In this document: positions 26,287 through 34,949 of the stretch, in pieces
Numbering within the stretch: position 1 is the stretch's first letter
Layout of the letters: each line of letters starts with the position of its first letter
Source of the DNA: Verrucomicrobiota bacterium
GTDB lineage: Bacteria; Verrucomicrobiota; Kiritimatiellia; RFP12; UBA1067
Direction of reading: 5' to 3'
Length of the DNA stretch: 64,000 bases
Assembly: GCA_023269675.1 (NCBI GenBank)
Contig: JAHFSX010000004.1
Coordinates: 147,452-211,451 of the forward strand
The notes under the pieces: model-generated
The model's input: only the letters and a program-made list of their open reading frames with translations
Databases searched by the model: none
Told to the model about the DNA's origin: nothing
Position numbers and translations under genes: made by a program

Positions 26287-26319
26287 GGAATGTGGCACGC
26301 CCATCCCTGGGCGTGCGCG
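26287..26319 (+). repeat. Family B palindromic repeat, copy 2
   Basis: Identical over 33 bases to 15267-15299, including the 9-bp stem GCACGCCCA/TGGGCGTGC at 26295-26316. It lies between the SNF transporter stop and the isomerase start, that is, in the leader of the isomerase if that is transcribed from its own promoter. The same gap also holds a weaker CCATGCGC/GCGTATGG inverted repeat near 26213-26236. Confidence 0.8.
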
Positions 26320-26334
26320 CGGCACAGGGACGGC

Positions 26335-27936
26335 TTATTGCTCACTTGCGTCACTCCCCGGCCCGCTGGCGGCCCGTAGCTTCCAGGCGCGGCGGATGAG
26401 GAAGCAGGTGAAGGCGATGAGCGCCAGATAGAAGAGGCGCGTGGCGAGCACCCAGGGCACCTGTTCCGGCGCGTAAAGCGGCGCGAGGCGGCCGTCCACG
26501 ACCTTCTTCATCAGGATCGTCTTCCAGCCGTCGGTGGCCAGCCAGCCCGCGAGGATCGCGAAAAGGAAGAGCGGCGTCACCACCACCATGACGGCCTTGA
26601 AGAACGCCGGGAGGCGCAGCGCCGAACCGGCGTGCAGCTCGTCCCAGCCGCGACGGGGGCCGAAGCAGAAGACGAAGACCAGCGCCTCGATCAGGCCGAA
26701 CATGGGCAGTCCGAACGAGCTGAACCAGAAGTCCATCTCGTCCAGCACGCCGTTGCCGAAAATGGCGAGATGCGCGGCGGCGAAGCAGACCGCGCCGATC
26801 ACCGCGACGCAGCGCTTGCGGTTGAAGCCGAACTCCTCCTCGAGAAACGCGACCGAGGGCTGAAGGATCGAGACCGAACTGGTGGCCCCCGCAATGAAGA
26901 GCAGCAGGAACCAGGCGAAGCCGATCCACGGGCCGCCCGCCATGTGGTTGAAGATCAGCGGCGTGGTGCGGAAGGCGAGCCCGAACGTGCCGCCCTCCAC
27001 GGCCTGCGTGGTGCCGGCGGGCCCGAAGAAAAGGAAGGCGGCCGGCACGACAATCGAGCCGCCGAGCACGACTTCGGCGAACTCGTTCAGAAACGAGGCG
27101 GTCGTCGAGGGCAGCAGCACGTCGTCGCGCGACTTCATGTAGGTGGCGTAGGTCAGAAGCACGCCGATGCCGACCGAGGTTGAGAAGAAGACCTGGCCCG
27201 CGGCCTCGAGCCAGACCTTGCCGCTCTTGAGCGCCGCGAAGTCGGGGTTCCAGAGGAAGCCCAGCGCGCGGTCGAGGGTCCACGCGGGGTTCACCGGCGC
27301 GCCCAGCGTGAAGACGCGGACCATGAGCACGAGGGCGGTGACGAACAGCAGCGGCATGGCGACCTTGCAGAAGCGCTCGATGCCGCGGTTGATCCCGTGG
27401 TAGACGACCCAGAAGTTGCAGACAAAGGTGACGAGGAAGAAACCGTAGGCCGTCAGGCGGCTGCTGAAATAGCCGCCCGTCCCGCTCAGGTAGCTGCCGA
27501 GGAACGCGCCCATACCCTCGGGCGTGGCGACGGAGGCGTAGTTGCCGGTGAGCGCGAAGACGCTGTAGGCGAGGGTCCACGACTCGATGTAGATGTAGTA
27601 GAAGAAGATGCCGAGCGCGCCGGTGATGCCCAGCACGCCGAGGTACTTGAGCCAGGGGCGCCGGCGGTCGCTGACCGCGTCGAACACGCCCGGCGCGCTG
27701 CCGTGCCCGAAGCGCCCGCCATAGCGCCCCATCGACCACTCCATCCAGCAGAGCGGCAGCGCGAGAAAGAGGAAGGCGATGAAGTACGGGATCATGAACG
27801 CGCCGCCGCCGTTGCGGGCGGCGACGCCGGGAAAGCGCAGGAAGTTGCCGAGCCCGACCGCGGAGCCCGCCGCGGCCAGCACCACGCCGATGCGGCTGCC
27901 CCAGACTTCTCTTACGCGTTTCTCCCTAAGTGCCAT
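26335..27936 (-). CDS. Sodium-dependent transporter, SNF (NSS) family
   Basis: A 533-residue integral membrane protein of the neurotransmitter:sodium symporter family, with about 12 helices. The TM1 unwound-helix signature is AAAGSAVGLGNFLRFPGVAA, with NGGGAFMIPY next to it. TM6 and TM8 motifs such as QVFFSTSVGIGVLLTYATY are family-typical. It imports an amino acid or related amine together with Na+. Its start lies 15 bases after the stop of the giant secreted protein, so the two may be cotranscribed; the functional link is unclear. AGAGAAG precedes the ATG. Confidence 0.93.
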   Translation of the reverse strand: MALREKRVREVWGSRIGVVLAAAGSAVGLGNFLRFPGVAARNGGGAFMIPYFIAFLFLALPLCWMEWSMGRYGGRFGHGSAPGVFDAVSDRRRPWLKYLGVLGITGALGIFFYYIYIESWTLAYSVFALTGNYASVATPEGMGAFLGSYLSGTGGYFSSRLTAYGFFLVTFVCNFWVVYHGINRGIERFCKVAMPLLFVTALVLMVRVFTLGAPVNPAWTLDRALGFLWNPDFAALKSGKVWLEAAGQVFFSTSVGIGVLLTYATYMKSRDDVLLPSTTASFLNEFAEVVLGGSIVVPAAFLFFGPAGTTQAVEGGTFGLAFRTTPLIFNHMAGGPWIGFAWFLLLFIAGATSSVSILQPSVAFLEEEFGFNRKRCVAVIGAVCFAAAHLAIFGNGVLDEMDFWFSSFGLPMFGLIEALVFVFCFGPRRGWDELHAGSALRLPAFFKAVMVVVTPLFLFAILAGWLATDGWKTILMKKVVDGRLAPLYAPEQVPWVLATRLFYLALIAFTCFLIRRAWKLRAASGPGSDASEQ

Positions 27937-27951
27937 GTCTTCTCTGCCGGC

Positions 27952-30900
27952 TTATTCATGTGTGACGTCGCCGTCGCACCACGTTGCGTCATGCGCTTCG
28001 ACGGAGAACAGCTCAAAAGCGAAAGACCAGTTGAAGGTGTAGCTGTGGACTTTGCCGACGCCGTCGAGGTACGCGCTGGTGTCGGGCACCAGATAGAAAC
28101 CGGCGCCCTGCACGCCCGCGCTCGGATCTTCCGCCCCGTCAACGGGCCGCGTGGGCGTATAGACGCCCTTGTAGGCGGTCTTGCGCGTGCGCCGCACGAA
28201 CTGCCCGTTCGCATTCTCGCGCTCGTAGACGAGATCGAACGAGCCGGAGAAAAGCCCGGTGACGGGATTGAACGCGAACAAGAGCCCGGCGACATTCCTC
28301 GACTGGTCCAAATCGATACTTTCCGCCAGCGAGGCCGTCGCCGCATCGGTCGCGTTGGAGACGACATTCCGGGCCTTGACAGACAGGGAACGGGCGCCGA
28401 CATCGACTGCCGTGCCGAACGGCAGGAAGCCGTCCTCCGAAAGGAGCAGGTACCTGGAGATGCCGTTGAGTCCGTCGGCGTCGGAAGGCAGCCGGTCCAG
28501 CAGGCCGGTCCCGGGGAACGTGACGTTGTCCTCGAAGCTCAGATCCTTGCAGAGGTAGTACGTCTGAAGGTTCATCAGGTTGTCATAAAAGCCGCCTGAT
28601 GCCTCCAGGCTGTTGAGGAAGCCGGCCGCCGCGGAGGGGGCGGCGTTGGTGGCGCCCGCGACGCTCGCGGGGGTGAAGTCCCACCACTTCAGTACGACAT
28701 CCGGGCAGTCGACCGTGTTGCCGTAGACGCTCGCACCGGCCGTGATGCGGAGGAGGCCGCTGAGCCCGCCCTTCCCGGCATAGCCGGAGGGCTGGGTATA
28801 GACGCAGACCGCCGCGGATGAGGTATCGTTCGTATCGGCCATGATCAGCGTGGTCGCGAGGGACCACGTCTTGCCGTCCGCCAGCACCCCGCTGAGTTTG
28901 GCCGCGCCTTTGTCGGAGACGGTGAGGGTGGCGTAACCGCTGCCCCAGGGCGTGTTGAGCGGGTCGCGCGCGTCCATGACCGGCAGCGCGACGGTGTAAT
29001 AGCCCTTGAAGGTGTTGAGCACCGGCTGCATGGCGGCATCGCCCCAACGGGTGCGGAAAAGTTCGACCACATATACCGCCGGCACCACTTCGTCGGTGCT
29101 GATGGTCCTGACGCGGGTGTAGAGGGTGAGGGAGGCGGTCGCCGTGCCGTCGTCCGTGACCACCAAATTGTCGAGCGTGTGGTAGCGTGTCCCGCCCGGG
29201 CCGGTGACCCATCCTCCGGCGCAGGTGTCAAGCGTCACGCTCCCGGGCGCGACCACGTCGTCGGCCCCGTCGAAGCCCGTGGCGCTGAAGCTGTACGTGG
29301 CCCCCTGGGCCGTGACTTTGGCGGTCAGCTTGCCGTTCTCGCCGACTGTAAGGGCCGCCAGGCCGCAGTAGCCCATGGGCGAGTCGGCGTCCTTGATCCA
29401 GCCGTTGTAGGTGCCGGCCAAGGAGCCTAACGGGTGCACGATGAAGGTGAGCGCGACGGTCGCGTAAGGCACGCGGATCCCGTCGGCGGCCTGGGTGGCC
29501 TGGAGAAGCACGGTCCAGGTTCCGGCCTTGGCGGGCACCCCCGCGACTCCGCCGGTGGCCTTGTCCAAGGCGAGTCCGGAGGGCAGCGCGCCGCTGGTCA
29601 CCGCGTAGGTGATCTCGGGGTCTTCGGTGATGGCGCCGAAGTCGCAGCGTACGCCTTGGACCGCCTCATACACGCCGGGGGCGGACTGGAATCCATCGGT
29701 CGGAAGATCGGTTGTCGGGCTGCCGGCGCTGATGAGGTTGAACGACCAGGGCGTGCCGCTGCTGGTGAGCCGTCCGTCTGCGTTTGTGAACACGGTGTCG
29801 ACACGCCACGTGTAGCTGCGTTTGACATCCGAGGCAGGGTCGGGCCAGAGAGCCGAGAAATCGGCGTTAGTGACCACATTCGCGAGTGTGGCCCCTCTGG
29901 GCGTCACGGCCGTGACGGTTGCGGTCTGCACGAGCCCTGTGGAAACGTCCGTCTCAAAGTCGCCGTAGAGGTGAACGGCGACCGCCGGAGGCATCTGCCA
30001 CGTGAGGTTCAGGTCACAGGTGCGCGCGTTGGGTTCGGGTGTGGGAGAGGCGGCGCGCGTCATCGGCAGCCACGTGAGGTTGCTGACGAAGGCATAGGCG
30101 TCCTCCTCCGCAACGACGGCCGACGCTTTGGCGAAGGTCCACGTGACGGTCTGCTTGCCGGGCTTGAGGAGGACGGAGGCGGTCGGGCCTGCGGCGGCCA
30201 GAGACTTGCCGACGAGCACGCCGCCCGCGCATACGAGCTGGTCCGGACCGGACCCGCCGTGCAGGCCCCAGTTGAAGGTGAGCACGCCCGGGCCCGTGAG
30301 GGCGAGGCTCAGGGCGGAGCTGCCCGCGCGCGAGGGGGACACGCAACGCAGCGTGGAGGCGTCGGTCCAGAACCAGTTGCCCGAAATGGACTTGAAGGTC
30401 GCACCGCAGCGGGCGGCCGCAGCCGCGGTATCGGCCAGGCTCTGAGCCGTAGCCTCATCGCGCAGCGTGACGGTGACGGTAGCCGCGGAAGAGAGCGGCG
30501 CGTTCAGTTCGCTGACCAGCTTGACCGTGAACTGCGCGTCGCGGTTGAACCCGTCCCGGGCCAGTGTTCCGATCGTGACGCCTTGCGGCGCGTCTTCCTT
30601 ATCCGCCCACTCGAGCGTCGGGTAATCAGGGGAATCGAAGTCGACCGACTCCTTGGCGGTGCCGTTGACCGTGACGACGCGCACGCGTGCGGGCCCGTCG
30701 CTGCCGCCGGCGCGGGCGACCCAGAGCGTGACGGCGGCGTCTTCGGAGACGGTCACCGTGGGTCTCGCGGCGTTCGGGAAGGGGTCCGCGGGCCCGACCT
30801 CCGTCGCGCTCGAACCTGCGAAGCCAAATGTTCCGGCGTTCTTCCTCGCGCTTTCGCGGAGGGTCACGACCGCGTTGGAGGCGGCGCTGACCGCGGCCTG

Positions 30901-32781
30901 CAAATAAGCCGACTCTCCGTTCCTTTCCAGGACCACGGCGAAACGCTCAGGGCCTTCCCATGTGGGGCGGAGGTCCTGTATGAGGTCCACGGTGATGTTC
31001 GTCGAACCGGCTTCACCCTCCGCCCAGAAGAGGTTGCCCTCGACGGCTTTGAAGTCCTTGCCGTTTTCAGCCTCGTAGTCGCGTCCGGGGGTGTCGGCAT
31101 CCTCGAAGCGGTATCGCAGGTGGACATCGCCGCCTGACCCGCCTTTGCGGACGACGGTGAGCTGGACGCGCGCGCCGGTCTCGCTGGCCTGAATGTTGGT
31201 GGAGGTAAAGCCGACCTCGCCCGGCTCCCAGAACCGGTAGTTGAGGGCGTACCGGCTATTGGCGGTGAAGGTCACCACATTGGAGCCTTCGGTGATAACG
31301 GAGTTGGTCCCCGTAAAGATGACGGGCGTGCCGAAGGTGTTCGTGAACGTGAGGACCGAGGTCTCGACCACAAGGTTCGAGCTCACGATGAATGCGGGTT
31401 TGGAATCGGAGCCGGGAGCGTCATCAACGGGCACGTCCGTCGGGCCGCTGTAGGTGACCGTGAGCCAGACGTTCGTGACGGTCTGGCGCGTCACGACGGC
31501 CGCTAGCAGGTTGCTGACCATGGTCGTGACCGTCAGATTTGTGACCGGCGGGGAGTAGGTCACCGCATCGAAGGCCGGGGGCGTATTGGAGGAAGCGCCC
31601 CAGTTGACAGTGAGAAAACAGGGCTGGTTATTGTACGGGGCGGGGACGGTAAAGAGGTAGCCATTGGTCAGGGAGGCCAGCATCAGCTGGTTCGTGGTCC
31701 CGAGCGGGCCCGCGTCAAAATTCAGGCGCGTCTGACGCGCGGGGTCAAGCAGGGTGAGGGTGGGCGAGATCAGCTTGGCCGACGCGCCGTTGGTGAAGGC
31801 CCGTGCGCTGGCGGAGGGCAGGTTGGTCATCAGCACCGTCTTGTTTACGAACGCGGGGCCGGCGGTGAACGCGTTGGTCTCGGCCGCGAGGACGGCGTTG
31901 GTGACAAGATGCTCCGAAAAAGGCAGTGAATTGGTGACATCCAGCTCAAAATTGGTGCAGACGCCGAGGATGATCACGTCGGTCACGGCCGGACCGCGGT
32001 TGGTGGTGACGCTTACCAGGGACGGGGCATTGGTTACGACGCAAACGGGAAACGTGTTGGTGATGTCAGCGAACTGGGCTTTCGATGCTGCCGGGGTGAA
32101 GCCGGTCTGGAGGTCGCTGGCCGGAATCTGAAGCTTGTACCGTCGCCCGCTGACGGCGCTGAACTTAAACCAGTCATCCGTGTCGTCTTGTTTGACGGAG
32201 ATTTCATGGTATTGACGCTGGCTGAAGGTCTTAAACTCAAGCACGGTGGCGCCGACCGCGCTGTTGTCCGCGGGTTCCCAGAGGTCGACATCCTTGACCC
32301 GGTAATCGTTCGCCAGGAGCTTGTCGTTGATGCGGCTGACGAAGGCGGAGGCGGTGAAGGTGACGTTGGAGGTGAAGGTGAAGGCGTCGAGCACGGTGAC
32401 GCCGTCGGAGGCATAGAGCACGAACGCGGGGATTTCGGTGATCGCCGGATTATTGGAGACGACATTCCAATAATAGCGGTCGTCCCAGTTGTACGCGGTA
32501 CGGTTCATGTAAGCCATGGCGAGCTGCTGCTCCGAGGCGTAGGCATTCCAGATGTCGCTGGAGTTGATCTCGCGTTCGAAACGCAGACCCCAGGGGTAGG
32601 CAATGCTGGCGCTGCTGAACATCACGAGCAGCGGCCGGTCCGTGGTGTCAGCCAGCTGGCGGGCGGCGGAAAGGCTATGGGTCCACGTGCCGGGCCGGGC
32701 ACCGACATTGTCCACCGCCAGAAGGGTTTGAGCGGAAAGGCTGAAACAACAAAGGCCAGCTAAAACATGTAGTCTATTCAT
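27952..32781 (-). CDS. Giant secreted protein: thioredoxin-like, Calx-beta and putative Ig domains
   Basis: A 1609-residue exported protein. The signal peptide is MNRLHVLAGLCCFSLSAQ. Residues about 30-160 resemble a thioredoxin fold (RPLLVMFSSASIAYPWGLRF, ITEIPAFVLYASDGV) but the CxxC site is missing. Thr/Asn-rich beta repeats follow (about 160-550). Two Calx-beta domains are next (DTPGRDYEAENGKDFKAVEG; VNGTAKESVDFDSPDY). A He_PIG-type Ig domain follows (LPSGLALDKATGGVAGVPAK). The C terminus is a repeated beta unit (GYYTVALPVMD, GYATLTVSDKGAAKLSG). An adhesive or matrix role is inferred. The in-frame extension to 33498 has no start signal and crosses a repeat, so the start at 32781 is chosen. 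Confidence 0.8.
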   Translation of the reverse strand: MNRLHVLAGLCCFSLSAQTLLAVDNVGARPGTWTHSLSAARQLADTTDRPLLVMFSSASIAYPWGLRFEREINSSDIWNAYASEQQLAMAYMNRTAYNWDDRYYWNVVSNNPAITEIPAFVLYASDGVTVLDAFTFTSNVTFTASAFVSRINDKLLANDYRVKDVDLWEPADNSAVGATVLEFKTFSQRQYHEISVKQDDTDDWFKFSAVSGRRYKLQIPASDLQTGFTPAASKAQFADITNTFPVCVVTNAPSLVSVTTNRGPAVTDVIILGVCTNFELDVTNSLPFSEHLVTNAVLAAETNAFTAGPAFVNKTVLMTNLPSASARAFTNGASAKLISPTLTLLDPARQTRLNFDAGPLGTTNQLMLASLTNGYLFTVPAPYNNQPCFLTVNWGASSNTPPAFDAVTYSPPVTNLTVTTMVSNLLAAVVTRQTVTNVWLTVTYSGPTDVPVDDAPGSDSKPAFIVSSNLVVETSVLTFTNTFGTPVIFTGTNSVITEGSNVVTFTANSRYALNYRFWEPGEVGFTSTNIQASETGARVQLTVVRKGGSGGDVHLRYRFEDADTPGRDYEAENGKDFKAVEGNLFWAEGEAGSTNITVDLIQDLRPTWEGPERFAVVLERNGESAYLQAAVSAASNAVVTLRESARKNAGTFGFAGSSATEVGPADPFPNAARPTVTVSEDAAVTLWVARAGGSDGPARVRVVTVNGTAKESVDFDSPDYPTLEWADKEDAPQGVTIGTLARDGFNRDAQFTVKLVSELNAPLSSAATVTVTLRDEATAQSLADTAAAAARCGATFKSISGNWFWTDASTLRCVSPSRAGSSALSLALTGPGVLTFNWGLHGGSGPDQLVCAGGVLVGKSLAAAGPTASVLLKPGKQTVTWTFAKASAVVAEEDAYAFVSNLTWLPMTRAASPTPEPNARTCDLNLTWQMPPAVAVHLYGDFETDVSTGLVQTATVTAVTPRGATLANVVTNADFSALWPDPASDVKRSYTWRVDTVFTNADGRLTSSGTPWSFNLISAGSPTTDLPTDGFQSAPGVYEAVQGVRCDFGAITEDPEITYAVTSGALPSGLALDKATGGVAGVPAKAGTWTVLLQATQAADGIRVPYATVALTFIVHPLGSLAGTYNGWIKDADSPMGYCGLAALTVGENGKLTAKVTAQGATYSFSATGFDGADDVVAPGSVTLDTCAGGWVTGPGGTRYHTLDNLVVTDDGTATASLTLYTRVRTISTDEVVPAVYVVELFRTRWGDAAMQPVLNTFKGYYTVALPVMDARDPLNTPWGSGYATLTVSDKGAAKLSGVLADGKTWSLATTLIMADTNDTSSAAVCVYTQPSGYAGKGGLSGLLRITAGASVYGNTVDCPDVVLKWWDFTPASVAGATNAAPSAAAGFLNSLEASGGFYDNLMNLQTYYLCKDLSFEDNVTFPGTGLLDRLPSDADGLNGISRYLLLSEDGFLPFGTAVDVGARSLSVKARNVVSNATDAATASLAESIDLDQSRNVAGLLFAFNPVTGLFSGSFDLVYERENANGQFVRRTRKTAYKGVYTPTRPVDGAEDPSAGVQGAGFYLVPDTSAYLDGVGKVHSYTFNWSFAFELFSVEAHDATWCDGDVTHE

Positions 32782-32906
32782 AATCTGCCCCGTATAGGAA
32801 TGATTGTAAAACCCGATCTTACCCGTTTTTTGCAAATTATTGAAGCTCGATTTGCGGCATTCCCGCGATTGCGGCGCGCGCTGTCCTTTGCCCTCAAGCG
32901 CGGCCC

Positions 32907-33012
32907 GCCCGGCTGCCGGGCCCGCGTCATGCGCCGATAGCTCATGCGCGCATCCCGCAGGGGCGGACCGCAGGGCCGCCCGTTTGTGTATGGCAAAAAG
33001 CCCAGAGGATTG
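32907..33012 (-). repeat. Family G double-hairpin repeat, copy 2
   Basis: The reverse-strand partner of 22641-22760. The first hairpin is GGGCGG (32961-32966) with CCGCCC (32976-32981); the second is GCCCGG (32907-32912) with CCGGGC (32916-32921). TTTTTGCCATA and CAAACGG next to the first hairpin match copy 1. It fills much of the 250-base gap between the giant protein's start and the lipoprotein's stop. Confidence 0.75.
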
Positions 33013-33031
33013 AGCCGTGACGAGGGCGGGG

Positions 33032-33952
33032 TCAGTCCGAAGAGACCACGGTCTTCTTGCCCAGCACGAGGCAGTTGTAAAGCGCGCGGCCGACCTGATC
33101 CCGCGTGAGGAAGAGGTCGTCCCCGGGCTTCTCCTCGTGGGAGACCACGGTCTGCTGGACGATGTCGTAGATCGCGACGTCGAGCGTGTCGCGGCTCCAG
33201 AGGGCGGGGTTGTCGAGGTCGACATCCGAAGTGAAGCGGAAGAGGAGCCTGCCCTCCTCCCAGTAGGCCCAGATCTCGTTGGCGACGGTATGGACAGGGG
33301 CGAAGTACACGGTCTTGTCGCCCTGCGGCGCGGCAGGCAAGGCCAGATCCGCGACCTGTTTGGCGACGCTCGCCCGCATGCGGACGAGCAATTCGTCGCT
33401 GGGGAACTGCGCTTGGAAGCGCTCGCGGAACAGGCGGGCGTTGAGTGCGGCGGGGTCGAACGCGAGCCGGACGTAGGAGCCGGCCTCGGAAGCGTCACGG
33501 GGCTCGCGGCTGATGCGGACGACGCGGTAGCCGTTGCTCTTGACGTCGAGCTTGAGTTCGGGAATGCGGTAGTCGGTCTTCTTCAGGGCGACCGTCACGC
33601 CGATGGCGGGAAAGACGACCTCCATAAAGCGGCTGTGGTCGTTTTCATCCGTCACGACCTGGAGCCGCCGGAGCCAGACCTGACGCTGGAAGGCGAGGTC
33701 ACGCCGCTCGAAGTCGTTCTCATCGAGATACCAGCGGTAGAGGTAGTGGGCGGTCTGGAAGAACCCCTCGTCGCCGCCGAGCTCGGTGTAGAGGGCGGCC
33801 GCCTCTTTCTGATCCGGCTGCGGATTCACGATTCCGGAAAGGTTGAGCTTGGCCTCCCGCTGAGGTGTCAGCCGGCAGCCAGCCAAGAACAGGACAGCCG
33901 CGAGACTGGGAAGAAGGACGGCGAGAGGGTGGAGAGGCGCGCGTGTTTTCAT
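33032..33952 (-). CDS. Lipoprotein of unknown function
   Basis: A 306-residue protein with a lipoprotein signal: hydrophobic PLAVLLPSLAAVLFLAGC ending in lipobox LAGC. No known domain was recognised. The mature protein is mixed alpha/beta with segments ELGGDEGFFQTAHYLYRWYL, VTVALKKTDYRIPEL and YFAPVHTVANEIWAYWEEGR. The start is set at 33952 because that ATG opens the lipoprotein signal; an in-frame extension to 34099 would overlap the preceding gene. It begins 13 bases after that gene's stop, so they form an operon. It is probably anchored in the outer or inner membrane. Confidence 0.75.
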   Translation of the reverse strand: MKTRAPLHPLAVLLPSLAAVLFLAGCRLTPQREAKLNLSGIVNPQPDQKEAAALYTELGGDEGFFQTAHYLYRWYLDENDFERRDLAFQRQVWLRRLQVVTDENDHSRFMEVVFPAIGVTVALKKTDYRIPELKLDVKSNGYRVVRISREPRDASEAGSYVRLAFDPAALNARLFRERFQAQFPSDELLVRMRASVAKQVADLALPAAPQGDKTVYFAPVHTVANEIWAYWEEGRLLFRFTSDVDLDNPALWSRDTLDVAIYDIVQQTVVSHEEKPGDDLFLTRDQVGRALYNCLVLGKKTVVSSD

Positions 33953-33965
33953 ATTAAAGTGGAGA

Positions 33966-34682
33966 CTAATTGGGAACCGTGACAAGCGGGGAGCCGGATG
34001 CGGAGAGCGGCGCGGCCTCGGCGGTCCGCCGCACCAGCGTGAAAAAGCGGTTGCCGCCCAGGCGCCCGCCCAGACGGTCGGGAATGCGCACGAAGTCACC
34101 GCCGGGGTGGTAGTAGTCCTGGTCGGTCATCCAGCCGTAAGCGCGTCCCGCGACCTTGTTGGGCGGGATGCGCGTGATGCCCGCGAAGAGATCCGGCGAA
34201 GGGGAAACGCCCTTGAAGTAGGCGCTGGCCAAGGCCTGGGCGTAATCGAGCAGACGGACGAAGCGGCCCGGCTCGCCCCCGCCCGCGATGCCCTGCAGGC
34301 GGGCGACGCGCGCGTGCACGCGCGCTGCCATGGCCGGCCGGCCCTTGCCGTCGCGGTAGAAGCCGGCCACCTGGCCGTGCACGCCGCCGGCCGTGACGAT
34401 ATCGATCACGTCGCTGGAGCGCGTGTCGGAGATCTCCTCGCGCGAGTAGCCGGGCGGGATGCGGTTGCTGCGGGCGTCGAGGACCAGCAGCAGGGCGCGC
34501 ATGGTCGCCATGGAATCCTCTTCGCTGACGTAGCCGCGCTCACCGGGGAAAGGGGTCTCATTGATCAGCAGCCGGGCGATATAGCCGGCGGGCTCGGCGA
34601 CAGACAGCAGCTTGCCGTTGGGCGCGGCCATGCCCGGCAGCGTCCATGCCATGAAACCCATGACTATGACAATGCGGCTCAT
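33966..34682 (-). CDS. Secreted protein of unknown function, hydrolase-like
   Basis: A 238-residue protein with a signal peptide (MSRIVIVMGFMAWTLPGMA). Conserved-looking blocks are YIARLLINETPFPGERGYVS, GVHGQVAGFYRDGKG, AYGWMTDQDYYHPGGDF and GNRFFTLV. The first block (an Asn-Glu-containing helix after a start like A-R-L-I) recalls SleB-type cell-wall hydrolases, but the rest does not fit well, so no activity is assigned. It is the first gene of a two-gene unit with the lipoprotein. The next gene upstream is divergent, with a 267-base gap holding no evident gene. Confidence 0.65.
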   Translation of the reverse strand: MSRIVIVMGFMAWTLPGMAAPNGKLLSVAEPAGYIARLLINETPFPGERGYVSEEDSMATMRALLLVLDARSNRIPPGYSREEISDTRSSDVIDIVTAGGVHGQVAGFYRDGKGRPAMAARVHARVARLQGIAGGGEPGRFVRLLDYAQALASAYFKGVSPSPDLFAGITRIPPNKVAGRAYGWMTDQDYYHPGGDFVRIPDRLGGRLGGNRFFTLVRRTAEAAPLSASGSPLVTVPN

Positions 34683-34949
34683 TTTTTTTGTGCTTCCGTT
34701 GAAAACGTCATTAGTTTAGCCCAGCCCGCTCGAAAAGTGTATCGATTTCTTCCTTTTACGGGGGCCTTTACGGGAATTGAAACGCCCGCACGCGGAACAG
34801 GGGTGACTCGCAAAAAGCGTGTGCTCAAAAACAAGTGTTGAGTCCGGCCGTCTGAAAAAGTTATTCTATTCGTCCGGCTTTGTTCGGAAACGCACGGCAT
34901 CTGCGCAGCCCCGGCCAGAAACACCGTGCTTCAAAAAAAGGTGATCCTG

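Noticed and set aside
34776..34783. ATTGAAAC, the typical 3' end of several CRISPR repeat types
   Set aside because: It occurs as a single motif in the gap with no repeated copy or cas gene nearby.
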